This document shows, one piece after another, positions 1 to 6,913 of a stretch of 9,168 nucleotides of DNA. A program made the translations under genes and the position numbers. How positions within the stretch are numbered: position 1 is the first letter of the stretch; every line of letters begins with the position of its first letter. The DNA is from Actinomycetota bacterium. GTDB taxonomy: Bacteria; Actinomycetota; Acidimicrobiia; Spongiisociales; ZC4RG35. Location of the stretch: the NCBI GenBank assembly GCA_027296205.1, contig JAPUJM010000217.1, forward strand, positions 1 to 9,168, in the 5' to 3' direction. The notes beneath the pieces were generated by a model. That model did no database searches. It had not been told where the DNA came from and worked only from the letters and a program-made list of their open reading frames with translations.

Positions 1-143
<143 letters not shown>

Positions 144-151
144 ACATTCAC

Positions 152-175
152 GACGCTCATCCTGAGATGAACGTC
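152..175 (-). other. Hairpin immediately upstream of mature 16S (possible processing stem)
   Basis: On the minus strand GACGTTCATC and GATGAGCGTC form a 10-bp stem with one U-G pair around the loop TCAG. It ends 8 nt before the predicted 16S 5' end. Pre-16S leaders often carry structure at this place, and the longer RNase III stem would need the 16S 3' flank, which is outside the window. The structure is read directly from the sequence; its processing role is inference. Confidence 0.5.
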
Positions 176-207
176 AATCCTGTCAATGAAGGGTTTGCAA
201 TTTGGGT

Positions 208-228
208 CCAGGACCGTGAGGGCCCTGG
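208..228 (-). other. Leader hairpin in the 16S precursor
   Basis: On the minus strand CCAGGGCC and GGTCCTGG pair as an 8-bp stem with one G-U pair and a 5-nt loop, CTCAC. It is not followed by a U-run, so it does not look like an intrinsic terminator. It probably is part of the folded rRNA leader. The role is inferred from location only. Confidence 0.4.
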
Positions 229-358
229 CGCTTTTGATTGCTCACGTGACGTCATCACCTTCGATTGCTCTCCGGGGATGCGTCACAATTCATGAATGCT
301 CCATCTCCCACCCTTACGAGGGAAATGGGCATTACTGGCTTTTGGCACATTGTTCAGT

Positions 359-379
359 TGTCAAGGAGCCCATGGCTCC
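359..379 (-). promoter_or_regulatory. boxB-like hairpin plus boxA-like rRNA antitermination element
   Basis: On the minus strand GGAGCC-ATG-GGCTCC (379-365) is a perfect 6-bp stem with a 3-nt loop. Its 3' arm runs into GGCTCCTTGACA (370-359), which matches the E. coli rrn boxA TGCTCTTTAACA at 9 of 12 positions, and the downstream ACTGAACA extends the match to the longer boxA form seen in many Gram-positive leaders. Hairpin followed by boxA about 210 nt before 16S is the arrangement expected for Nus-factor antitermination of rRNA transcription. TTGACA here could be mistaken for a -35 box, but no -10 hexamer follows at a suitable distance. Confidence 0.65.
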
Positions 380-413
380 GCATCTGATACTTCGTGTGTC
401 AGACGGGTCGACG

Positions 414-443
414 ATGATACCGCGGACCCCGATACAAACGACA
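414..443 (-). promoter_or_regulatory. Candidate inner rRNA promoter
   Basis: The minus strand has TATCAT (419-414), five of six matches to the -10 consensus, preceded at 18 nt by TGTCGT (443-438), which is a poor -35 box. The position is attractive: transcription would start near 407, putting the boxB/boxA element about 30-50 nt into the transcript as in known rrn leaders. The weak -35 keeps confidence low. Confidence 0.3.
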
Positions 444-479
444 GCCCGGCGCAGCCCGAAAGCTCCACCGGTGGCGGAT

Positions 480-500
480 GGTCAGACGTGACGCCTGACC
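480..500 (-). terminator. GC-rich hairpin downstream of tyrS, possible weak terminator
   Basis: On the minus strand GGTCAGGCGT and ACGTCTGACC are complementary over 10 bp with one G-U pair and almost no loop; in practice the inner pairs would open. It lies 38 nt after the tyrS stop codon. No U-tract follows (the next bases are ATCCGCC), so it is not a canonical intrinsic terminator. It could be a 3' end stabiliser, a factor-dependent stop, or a regulator-binding inverted repeat near the rRNA promoters. Confidence 0.3.
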
Positions 501-508
501 GGAAGCGA

Positions 509-536
509 ATAGTAACCAACCCTGGGGTCTACGCAA
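509..536 (-). promoter_or_regulatory. Candidate outer rRNA promoter overlapping the end of tyrS
   Basis: The minus strand has TTGCGT (536-531), a 16-nt spacer and TACTAT (514-509), directly after the tyrS stop codon. A better -35 hexamer, TTGACT (542-537), lies 6 nt further upstream but would make the spacer to TACTAT 21-22 nt, which is too long. Tandem promoters are usual for rRNA operons, so this could be P1 to the inner P2. No experimental or alignment support. Confidence 0.22.
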
Positions 537-537
537 G

Positions 538-1728
538 TCAATCGACCAAGCGGGCGAAACGTCGCTTCCCCACCTTGAGAACCTTGCCGACGAGGTCGGA
601 TCGTGAGGCTTGTTGACTCACAATCGGCTCACCGTCCAACTTGACGGCACCCTGATCGACCAGACGACGCGCCTCTGCTCCCGAGACCTCAAACACATCT
701 CGGATGAGTGAGGGGAGGTGAACCGGGTCGTCCGGTGGCACCACCACCTCTTCGATCTCATCCGGGATGCCACCGTGTCTGAACACCTGGTCGAACCCCG
801 CCTCGGCAGCCGCCGCCTCCTCCTTGCCCCAGTAGAGGGCGACCACATGGCGAGCGAGAGCACGCTTCGCATCCTTCGGGTGGAGCTCGCCGGAGTCCAG
901 GGCAGTCTCGAGCGACTCGACTTCTGCCGCGTCTCGGTCGGCGGCGAGACGAAACCACTGCAGCATCACCTCGTCTGGAATGCTCATGGTCTTGCCGAAC
1001 ATGGCCCCCGGCTCATCTTCCACACCGATGTAGTTGTCCAGTGATTGCGACATCTTGTTGACCCCGTCGGTCCCGACGAGAAGGGGCATCGTCACGGCCA
1101 CCTGCGCCGCCTGGCCGTAGCGCTCCTGAACGATCCGCCCCATCATCAGATTCCACAACTGGTCGCTACCGCCGAGTTCGACATCCGCCTCGACAGCCAC
1201 CGAGTCATAACCCTGGAGCAGCGGGTAGAGAAACTCCATCACCGAGATCGGATAGCCGGACCGATATCGGTTGGCGAAGTCGGACCGCTCGAGCATCTGA
1301 GCGACGGTCGCCGCACTGGTGAGCTCGAGAACCGCGTACATGTCCAGATCCGCGAGCCATTCCGAGTTGCGGCGTATCTCGAGATTCTCGTCGAGAAGCA
1401 CCTTCCGAAACTGGCTCAACACGCTTTCCGCATAGGTATTCACCTCGTCGGCCGACAACCGCTTCCGAGTGGAGCTCTTGTCTGACGGATCTCCCACCTG
1501 GGCGGTGAAGTCACCAACGATGAGAACAGCGGTATGGCCCAGCTCTTGAAACTGACGCAGCTTGCGGAGGACGACGGCCCAACCGAGGGTTACTTCAGGC
1601 GCCGTTGGATCCAGGCCGAGCTTTACCCGAAGCGGCCGGCCGAGCTCGAGTTTCGCATTCAGGTCATCCTCGGGGACGACCGTGTCGGTGTACCGAAGAA
1701 TCTTGTCCAGCTGGCCGGCAGAGCTCAT
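538..1728 (-). CDS. tyrS: Tyrosyl-tRNA synthetase with atypical HIGH and KMSKS motifs
   Basis: A 396-residue class I synthetase that charges tRNA-Tyr with tyrosine in the cytosol. The Rossmann catalytic domain occupies about residues 30-235: GLDPTAPEVTLGWAVVLRK at 38-56, GDFTAQVGDP at 72-81, the tyrosine-site segment YPLLQGYDS at 168-176, and GGSDQ at 186-190. An S4 RNA-binding domain follows at about 337-395. The sequence resembles the TyrZ-type branch, which in Bacillus reads VHLGH in the first motif. Here that motif reads TLGW (47-50), so both histidines are missing, and the KMSKS loop reads KMSQS (225-229). Both were confirmed codon by codon. The longer open frame reaches 1935, but the extra 69 residues overlap mpg and look non-coding; ATG at 1728 gives the family-typical N-terminus, 22 nt after mpg, without a strong Shine-Dalgarno. 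It is the last gene of the operon. Confidence 0.95.
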   Translation of the reverse strand: MSSAGQLDKILRYTDTVVPEDDLNAKLELGRPLRVKLGLDPTAPEVTLGWAVVLRKLRQFQELGHTAVLIVGDFTAQVGDPSDKSSTRKRLSADEVNTYAESVLSQFRKVLLDENLEIRRNSEWLADLDMYAVLELTSAATVAQMLERSDFANRYRSGYPISVMEFLYPLLQGYDSVAVEADVELGGSDQLWNLMMGRIVQERYGQAAQVAVTMPLLVGTDGVNKMSQSLDNYIGVEDEPGAMFGKTMSIPDEVMLQWFRLAADRDAAEVESLETALDSGELHPKDAKRALARHVVALYWGKEEAAAAEAGFDQVFRHGGIPDEIEEVVVPPDDPVHLPSLIRDVFEVSGAEARRLVDQGAVKLDGEPIVSQQASRSDLVGKVLKVGKRRFARLVD

Positions 1729-1750
1729 GAGGGCAGCAGGGTAAACGGGT

Positions 1751-2320
1751 TCATTCCATCGACGTTGCCGCGGTCGCAGCGATGAACCTCCACGGCCGCT
1801 CCCTGGCCTTTGATACCCCGACCCGTGGTGTTGACAAAACCAGCTCGGGTGCTTCCCCCGATTCCATGCGGATGGATGACGTGGAGTCGAACAGATAAGA
1901 GCCGTTGTGATCGATGCTGATTCCCAGAGCCTCACAGAGCTTTCCCGGTCCGTTTGTCAGCTCATCGGAGCGGCGGCGTCGCACTCTGACAACGCCCTCC
2001 CCCTCGACCACCTCTCCCCCGCGGATCAAAATCCCCCAACCGGTGCCCACCGGCCCGGTGGCGGTATTGGCACAGTTGTGAATCCCATAGGATCTGTACA
2101 CATAAAGGGTGCCGGGCCTTTCGAACATGGCAGCGTTTCGCTCGGTCCGCCCCCGATAGGCGTGAGAGGCCGGATCGTCAGATCCCTTGTATGCCTCGAC
2201 CTCGGTGATGCGAATCCGGACTGTCTTGGCATCGATCTCCGACACGAGGTGCGCTCCAAGCAGTCTGGGCGCGGCCACTTCAGGAGGTCCGGCGAGGAGT
2301 TCTGCCAGATCGGTCGGCAT
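1751..2320 (-). CDS. mpg: 3-methyladenine DNA glycosylase (AAG/MPG family)
   Basis: A 189-residue base-excision-repair enzyme that removes alkylated purines from DNA. The family signature is complete: ITEVEAY at 38-44 with the presumed catalytic glutamate at 42, SHA at 52-54 with the conserved histidine, RNAAMFERPGTLYVY at 61-75, YGIHNCAN at 78-85 with the active-site asparagine at 85, GPGKLCEALGI at 124-134, and RVGVSKARERPWRF near the C-terminus. Residue roles are taken from human AAG (E125, H136, N169). The ATG overlaps the pheT stop by one base (TGATG), implying translational coupling, and tyrS follows 22 nt later. The mpg-tyrS pair is also adjacent in Mycobacterium tuberculosis, so this repair gene among synthetases is conserved context and not a recent insertion. 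Confidence 0.96.
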   Translation of the reverse strand: MPTDLAELLAGPPEVAAPRLLGAHLVSEIDAKTVRIRITEVEAYKGSDDPASHAYRGRTERNAAMFERPGTLYVYRSYGIHNCANTATGPVGTGWGILIRGGEVVEGEGVVRVRRRRSDELTNGPGKLCEALGISIDHNGSYLFDSTSSIRMESGEAPELVLSTPRVGVSKARERPWRFIAATAATSME

Positions 2321-4707
2321 CAGGCTCCGCGAAGAACGGCGCCCGTCTTCTGGGCTGCCTCGATCATGGCCGTCCGGATGGGGCCCGCGTCCTCATTGGT
2401 AAGGGTTCGATCATTCGCTCGAAGCCGATATCGAATGGCGACCGCCTTCTTTTCCCCAAGATCCGGGCTGACGAACTCATCAAACACACGTTCCGTCTCG
2501 ATGAGCTCACCACCGGCGCCCCGCATGGCGGCCAGCAACTCCGAGACGTTCTGTGACGGGTCCACGAGGAATGACAGGTCGAACTCGATGAAGGGGAACA
2601 CCGAGGGCGTCTTCGCCTCGACCGGGCTCACCTGTCTCAACAGAGGTGCGAGATCCAACTCGGCCACCGCGACCCGGCCGGCGATCTCGAAAGCGCGACC
2701 GGTACGCGGGCTGAGCTCGCCCACATGTCCGACCGGCACTCCCGCCAGAAGAACCTCCGCAGTCCGGCCGGGGTGAAATCCCGGTGCGGAAGAAGACCGA
2801 ATCTCGATGTCGCGCAGACCAAGACTCCTCGCTAGCCGAAACCACAACGCCAACGAAACAGCCCCGTCCGCCTTGATGAATGCTCCGCCCAAGGTTTCAG
2901 TGCCGACGTCACCGACCACGGCCCACGCAACCCGGTCTGGCTGAGCGGGCAGCCTGGGGTCGTCTTCGTCTGGAACGGAGAAGAAGACCTTCCCGATCTC
3001 GAATAACCCCACAGACCCGGCGCCATGCGAGAGGTTGTAGCGAATGGCGTCCAGCAGGCCCGGCAACATCGTCGGGCGAAGCTTGCTCTCTTCGTCTCGA
3101 AGAGGGTTTTTGACGGTGAGAAGCTGGGACTCCGCGAGTTCGGATCGGAGGTGGGCCAGGTCCTCAACGCCGACGAAAGGGAGATTCACCGCCTGGTGAA
3201 GCCCTGCCCCGGTCAGGGCTGACTGGAGAATGCGTTGCCGCTGCTGTTCGGGGGTGAGGCCACCCGACGGCCCCGAAGGAAGGGTGGCCTCGAAGTTGTC
3301 GAAACCGTGGATTCTGGCAACCTCCTCGATCAGATCCGCCGGACGGGTCACATCCGGTCGATAGGTTGGAACCGTCACCACCATCGGCTCCGACCCCTCG
3401 ACCTGCATCCCGAGACGAGTGAGGATCGCCGACACCGAATCCACGGTGAAACCCGGGCCAAGAAGACGCTCCACGTCGGACGAGCGGAGGTCGACCACCG
3501 CCGGAACCGTTGGCGTGCCGATCACATCGACGGCCCCGTCGAGAATCTCACCACCCGTCAGGGCGGCGACCATGGCACTGGCACGCTGATTGGCGATGTC
3601 GGCGAGGTTGGGGTCCACACCGCGCTCAAATCGTGTCGAGGCCTCAGATCGGAGGTCGTGGCGACGGGACATGTACATGATCGTCGGTGGATCCCATGAG
3701 GCGGCCTCCATCAGAACCCTCCTCGTTGTCTCGGAGACCTCACTCCGGGCGCCACCCATCGTCCCCGACATCGAGGTTGGGCCTTCGTCGTCATAGATGA
3801 TCAGGTCTTCCGGCGTCAGAGCCCTTTCCTCGTCATCGAGAGTCAGCAAGGTCTCTCCTTCCGACGCCCGTTTGACGACCAGACGGGCGCCGGCGATCGA
3901 GTCTGCGTCGAAGGCATGAAGTGGATGACCCAACTCGAACATGACGTAGTTGGTGACGTCGACCACGTTGGAGATTGAGCGGATGCCGATCTTGTGGAGA
4001 CGGTGTCGGATGTTGAAAGGAGATGGGCCCACCGTCACGCCCCTGATCTCACGGGCGGTGAAACGTCTGCAGCCGACAGGATCGTCAACCCGCACCACAA
4101 TCTCCGTCGACCCCCCCACGGTGCTCATCTGTATCTCCGGCACGTGGTGCTCGATACCGAAATGGGCGGCGAGGTCTCGCGCCACACCGACTATCGACAT
4201 GGCGTCGGGTCGGTTCGGAGTGATATCCAGATCGAAAACCAGGTCAGGAAGTTCGACGTGATCGCCTAACGGAGTACCGATCTCCGGGTCTCCGTCGAGG
4301 ACGAGGATGCCGGCGTGGTCATCGCCGAGACCGAGCTCCCGCTCCGAGCAGATCATTCCGTTCGACTCGACGCCCCGGATGTCTCGTCGGCCGATCTCGA
4401 GTTCGCCGGAGAGAATCGCTCCGGGTGCGGCGACCGGGACCATCGCCCCAGCCTCGAAGTTCCAAGCGCCGCAGATGATCTGGGTCGGCCCGCTGCCGGT
4501 GTCAACCTGACAGATCCGGATCTTGTCGGCGTCAGGATGCGGAGCGATCTCGAGAACCTTTCCGACCAGCACATCGGACCATTCGGGTCGAATCGTCTCA
4601 ACGCTCTCAACCGTGAGACCGAGCATGTCAAGGGCGTAGCTCAACTCCCCCACATCGGTGGTGGGAAGATCGATGAACTCCTGGAGCCAGAGCAGCGGAA
4701 CCAGCAC
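2320..4707 (-). CDS. pheT: Phenylalanyl-tRNA synthetase beta subunit
   Basis: A 795-residue subunit, the same length as the E. coli protein, that forms the alpha2-beta2 PheRS with pheS. Domains in order: the N-terminal segment MLVPLLWLQEFIDLP; an EMAP/OB-type tRNA-binding domain at about 40-150 (VGKVLEIAPHPDADKIRICQ, IICGAWNF); B3/B4 editing domains at about 210-380 (DITPNRPDAMSIVGVARDLA before them, NVVDVTNYVMFELGHPLHAFD within); a B5 domain at about 400-470; the catalytic-like core; and a C-terminal ferredoxin-fold anticodon-binding domain at about 700-795 (FPFIEFDLSFLVD to NEDAGPIRTAM). The start is GTG, and TAGTG shares one base between the pheS stop and this start, which ties translation of the subunits in equal amounts. 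The downstream junction with mpg is similar. Confidence 0.97.
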   Translation of the reverse strand: MLVPLLWLQEFIDLPTTDVGELSYALDMLGLTVESVETIRPEWSDVLVGKVLEIAPHPDADKIRICQVDTGSGPTQIICGAWNFEAGAMVPVAAPGAILSGELEIGRRDIRGVESNGMICSERELGLGDDHAGILVLDGDPEIGTPLGDHVELPDLVFDLDITPNRPDAMSIVGVARDLAAHFGIEHHVPEIQMSTVGGSTEIVVRVDDPVGCRRFTAREIRGVTVGPSPFNIRHRLHKIGIRSISNVVDVTNYVMFELGHPLHAFDADSIAGARLVVKRASEGETLLTLDDEERALTPEDLIIYDDEGPTSMSGTMGGARSEVSETTRRVLMEAASWDPPTIMYMSRRHDLRSEASTRFERGVDPNLADIANQRASAMVAALTGGEILDGAVDVIGTPTVPAVVDLRSSDVERLLGPGFTVDSVSAILTRLGMQVEGSEPMVVTVPTYRPDVTRPADLIEEVARIHGFDNFEATLPSGPSGGLTPEQQRQRILQSALTGAGLHQAVNLPFVGVEDLAHLRSELAESQLLTVKNPLRDEESKLRPTMLPGLLDAIRYNLSHGAGSVGLFEIGKVFFSVPDEDDPRLPAQPDRVAWAVVGDVGTETLGGAFIKADGAVSLALWFRLARSLGLRDIEIRSSSAPGFHPGRTAEVLLAGVPVGHVGELSPRTGRAFEIAGRVAVAELDLAPLLRQVSPVEAKTPSVFPFIEFDLSFLVDPSQNVSELLAAMRGAGGELIETERVFDEFVSPDLGEKKAVAIRYRLRANDRTLTNEDAGPIRTAMIEAAQKTGAVLRGA

Positions 4708-5810
4708 TAGAACTGCTCCAGAAATCGAACGTCGTTGTCTATGAAGTGTTTGACGGTGTCTATGCCATGACGAACCATGGCAAGCCTCTCCACTCCCACC
4801 CCGAAGGCGAACCCGGTCAGTTGGGCGGGGTCATACCCCACAGCTTCGAGCACGTTGGGGTCGACCATCCCGCATCCGAGCAGTTCGACCCAACCCGACC
4901 CCCCACAAACCCGACAGCCTGGCTCACCGCCGTCGCAGGCAAAACAGGAGACATCCAGCTCCGCGCTGGGCTCGGTGAAAGGAAAGAAATGAGGTCTCAT
5001 CCGGACCTTCGACTGTGGTCCGAAGAACTCCCTGGCGAAGTGAAGCAGTGTCCCCTTGAGATCGCTGAACTTGATATCGGTGTCAACCGCAAGACCCTCG
5101 ATCTGGTGGAAAACGGGCAGGTGAGTGGCATCAACCGTGTCGGTTCGATAAGTGCGACCCGGCACCACGATGTAGACGGGAGGCTCATGCCGCTCCATCC
5201 ACCGTGCCTGAACGGGAGAAGTGTGAGTGCGGAGCAAGACCTCGTCTTCGGGGTCGCCCCAGTCGAGATACATGGTGTCGGACTCGAGGCGAGACGGGTG
5301 CGTCCGCGGAGTGTTCAGCGCGTCGAAGTTGTACCAGGCAAGCTCGGCCTCGGGACCCGATGCCACCCGATATCCCAGACCCACGAAAATGTCGACTGCC
5401 TCATCGATCGTCTGCTGGATGAGATGGAGCGAGCCCGTGGGAAAGGTCACCGACTCGAGAGTCACGTCAATCGACTCTTCAAGCAGCCGTCGACCCTCAT
5501 CTTCATCCTCGAGTTCGGCGCGGCGGGCGGTCAAAAGCTGATTGATGATCTCAGCGGCCTCATTGAGCCTGGATCCGACCCTTGGCTTATCGAGAGGATC
5601 GAGCGTGGCCATCCGCCGGCGAACCTCACCAACCGGTGACTCCTTGCCGAGGAGAGAGGATTCGAGCGTCGCCAATCCATCGAGAGAGTCCACGGCGGCG
5701 ACTGCCGCCGGGGCCCGGGAAATCGCCTGGTCGAGCGCTGAGATCGGATCCACTACCGACGGCAGGTTAGACCTGCCCTGGATCCTCACCTGTTCGTTTG
5801 GAGAGCTCAT
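4707..5810 (-). CDS. pheS: Phenylalanyl-tRNA synthetase alpha subunit
   Basis: A class II synthetase catalytic subunit, up to 367 residues. An N-terminal coiled-coil region (about 25-115) precedes the catalytic domain. Visible are GLGYRVASGPEAELAWYNF (motif 1 region, 145-162), VYIVVPGRTYRTDTVDATH (motif 2, 212-230), FPFTEPSAELDV (276-287) and GFAFGVGVERLAM (motif 3, 333-345). Cysteines 289, 292, 299 and 302 form a CxxC-CxxC pair in the insertion where many bacterial PheS proteins carry similar cysteines. ATG at 5810 overlaps the preceding methyltransferase by 44 nt and has no clear ribosome site. Family comparison suggests that the true start may be GTG at 5753 (beginning VDPISALDQAI, 348 residues), 13 nt after that gene. 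I keep the longest ATG form. The stop overlaps pheT. Confidence 0.95.
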   Translation of the reverse strand: MSSPNEQVRIQGRSNLPSVVDPISALDQAISRAPAAVAAVDSLDGLATLESSLLGKESPVGEVRRRMATLDPLDKPRVGSRLNEAAEIINQLLTARRAELEDEDEGRRLLEESIDVTLESVTFPTGSLHLIQQTIDEAVDIFVGLGYRVASGPEAELAWYNFDALNTPRTHPSRLESDTMYLDWGDPEDEVLLRTHTSPVQARWMERHEPPVYIVVPGRTYRTDTVDATHLPVFHQIEGLAVDTDIKFSDLKGTLLHFAREFFGPQSKVRMRPHFFPFTEPSAELDVSCFACDGGEPGCRVCGGSGWVELLGCGMVDPNVLEAVGYDPAQLTGFAFGVGVERLAMVRHGIDTVKHFIDNDVRFLEQF

Positions 5811-6525
5811 AGACGACTATCCCGGCCGCCACGGCGGCATTGAGGCTTTCGGTCGGACCACTCATCGGAATCGAGACTCGCCAGGTTGCCGTCGCCACGA
5901 CCTCATCCGGCAACCCCGCCGACTCCCCGCCCACAAGGACAGCCAGAGGCGCTCCCTCGACCTGATCAGGGGCAACTCCCCCGTCGACCACCGTCGCCAC
6001 CGTCGTCCAGGCCTCCAGGGCGCTGAAATCGTCGATCCTCGTCACGGCGGTGTGGAATTGCCCCCCGGCCCCCGCCCGGAGTGTCTTCGGTGCCCAGGGA
6101 TCGGCTGAGCCGGCGGTGTGGGCGTAGGACCATCCGAAAGCGGCCGCCGTTCGTAGGAGCGTTCCCACGTTTCCCGGATCGGAGACACCGACTGAAACCA
6201 GGACGTTGCACCCAACGGGCAAGCAGTCCTCCGGTATGTCGATAACGGCGATGGGACCCCTCGGCGTCTCGGTGCCGGCCAGACGACGGAGCGCCCCGTC
6301 GTCGATGAGTATTGGACGCAGACTGCGATCCGAGCATAGGGAGGCGGTCAGGTCGTCTGTGGGCAGTGAAAAGACCGTGTGTAACGTGACACCGGCCTCG
6401 AGAGCCTCGGCAAACAGGTTGGGGCCCTCAACGATGGTTTGACGCCGCGCCTTCCGGGATCGAGCGCGATGGAGCCGGGCCGCTTCCACCACGAGCGTGT
6501 TGCGCTGGTTGCGGACCGGCTCCAT
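5767..6525 (-). CDS. TrmH/SpoU-family RNA 2'-O-methyltransferase
   Basis: A 252-residue SAM-dependent SPOUT enzyme, probably modifying rRNA or tRNA ribose. An N-terminal substrate-binding region (about 10-85, RQTIVEGPNLFAEALEAGV) leads to the knotted SPOUT domain with all three signatures: motif 1 SDPGNVGTLLRTAAAFG (115-131, with N119), motif 2 VGGESAGLPDEV (198-209, with E201) and motif 3 IPMSGPTESLNAAVA (219-233, with S227 and N229). The open frame extends to 6582, but ATG at 6525 has an ideal GGAGG 8 nt upstream and yields the family N-terminus. It begins 22 nt after rplT. Actinobacteria commonly keep such a gene, called tsnR in M. tuberculosis, between rplT and pheS. The exact modified nucleotide cannot be read from the sequence; RlmB-like or TsnR-like activity are both possible. 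Confidence 0.93.
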   Translation of the reverse strand: MEPVRNQRNTLVVEAARLHRARSRKARRQTIVEGPNLFAEALEAGVTLHTVFSLPTDDLTASLCSDRSLRPILIDDGALRRLAGTETPRGPIAVIDIPEDCLPVGCNVLVSVGVSDPGNVGTLLRTAAAFGWSYAHTAGSADPWAPKTLRAGAGGQFHTAVTRIDDFSALEAWTTVATVVDGGVAPDQVEGAPLAVLVGGESAGLPDEVVATATWRVSIPMSGPTESLNAAVAAGIVVYELSKRTGEDPGQV

Positions 6526-6533
6526 CGGGTGTG

Positions 6534-6538
6534 CCTCC
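6534..6538 (-). promoter_or_regulatory. Shine-Dalgarno that fixes the methyltransferase start
   Basis: Minus-strand GGAGG lies 8 nt before ATG at 6525, inside the longer open frame that begins at 6582. It lies in the 22-nt gap after the rplT stop. It is the reason for rejecting the 19-residue N-terminal extension. Confidence 0.8.
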
Positions 6539-6547
6539 GACCGTTGG

Positions 6548-6898
6548 TCAGCTCTGCCTGGACACCTCGACCAGTTGGGCAAAGGTGTCGGGGTCGCTGA
6601 CAGCGATCTCGGCCAACATCTTGCGATCGACCTCTACTTCATTGGCTTTCAGCCCGGCGATGAACTGGCTGTAGGTAGAGCCGTTCAACCGGGTGGCGGC
6701 ATTGATCCTGGCGATCCAAAGTCTTCGAAACTCCCCTTTGCGGGCGCGACGGTCGCGGTAGGCATCCTGCATTGCATGCATGACCTGCTCATTCGCCGTG
6801 CGGTAACGTCGACTTCGAGCTCCCTTGTAGCCCTTGGCGCGGTCGAGAACCTTCTTATGTGACTTCTTGGCGTAAACCGCCCGTTTTACCCGAGTCAT
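6548..6898 (-). CDS. rplT: 50S ribosomal protein bL20
   Basis: A 116-residue, strongly basic protein that binds 23S rRNA early in large-subunit assembly. The sequence is canonical: RVKRAVYAKKSHKKVLDRAKG at the N-terminus, then GARSRRYRTANEQVMHAMQ, AYRDRRARKGEFRRLWIARI and LKANEVEVDRKMLAEIAV. The length matches the family (about 117-120). A near-perfect AGGAGGTGA stands just before the ATG, in the 15-nt gap after rpmI, predicting high expression. In other bacteria bL20 represses its own operon by binding the infC leader or rpmI-region mRNA; the attenuator-like leader before infC fits that scheme, but binding is not shown here. Confidence 0.98.
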   Translation of the reverse strand: MTRVKRAVYAKKSHKKVLDRAKGYKGARSRRYRTANEQVMHAMQDAYRDRRARKGEFRRLWIARINAATRLNGSTYSQFIAGLKANEVEVDRKMLAEIAVSDPDTFAQLVEVSRQS

Positions 6899-6913
6899 CT
6901 CTCACCTCCTGGG

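Larger units (their letters stand above)
144..537 (-). other. rRNA operon leader between tyrS and 16S, no protein gene
   Basis: This 394-nt stretch separates the tyrS stop codon from the 16S 5' end. It holds, in transcription order, candidate promoters, a GC-rich hairpin (500-480), a second candidate promoter, a boxB-like hairpin running into a boxA-like element (379-359), a hairpin at 228-208, and a strong hairpin at 175-152 just before the mature 16S. Short open frames exist on the plus strand but have no recognisable similarity and overlap these RNA elements, so I treat the region as non-coding. No tRNA gene is present. Confidence 0.8.

Noticed and set aside
234..271. GATTGCTC occurring twice, with CACGTG and TGACGTCA palindromes between
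   Set aside because: Two 8-nt copies and short palindromes in a structured rRNA leader are within what chance and RNA folding would produce; there is no array or further copy.
186..616. Two short plus-strand open frames in the rRNA leader
   Set aside because: They overlap the boxA/hairpin elements and the end of tyrS, have no ribosome sites and show no recognisable similarity.
1729..1935. 69-residue N-terminal extension of tyrS
   Set aside because: It overlaps the conserved C-terminal part of mpg and has no TyrRS similarity; the ATG at 1728 gives the normal N-terminus.
1907..2776. A 289-residue open frame on the plus strand across mpg and the end of pheT
   Set aside because: It spans the junction of two well-supported minus-strand genes, has low-complexity composition and matches no family I recognise.
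4746..5639. A 297-residue open frame on the plus strand opposite pheS
   Set aside because: It is a shadow of the pheS reading frame in GC-rich DNA. It has no recognisable family motifs, while the minus strand encodes an unmistakable class II synthetase over the same bases.
6526..6582. 19-residue N-terminal extension of the methyltransferase
   Set aside because: It overlaps rplT and lacks a ribosome site, while ATG 6525 has GGAGG at 8 nt.
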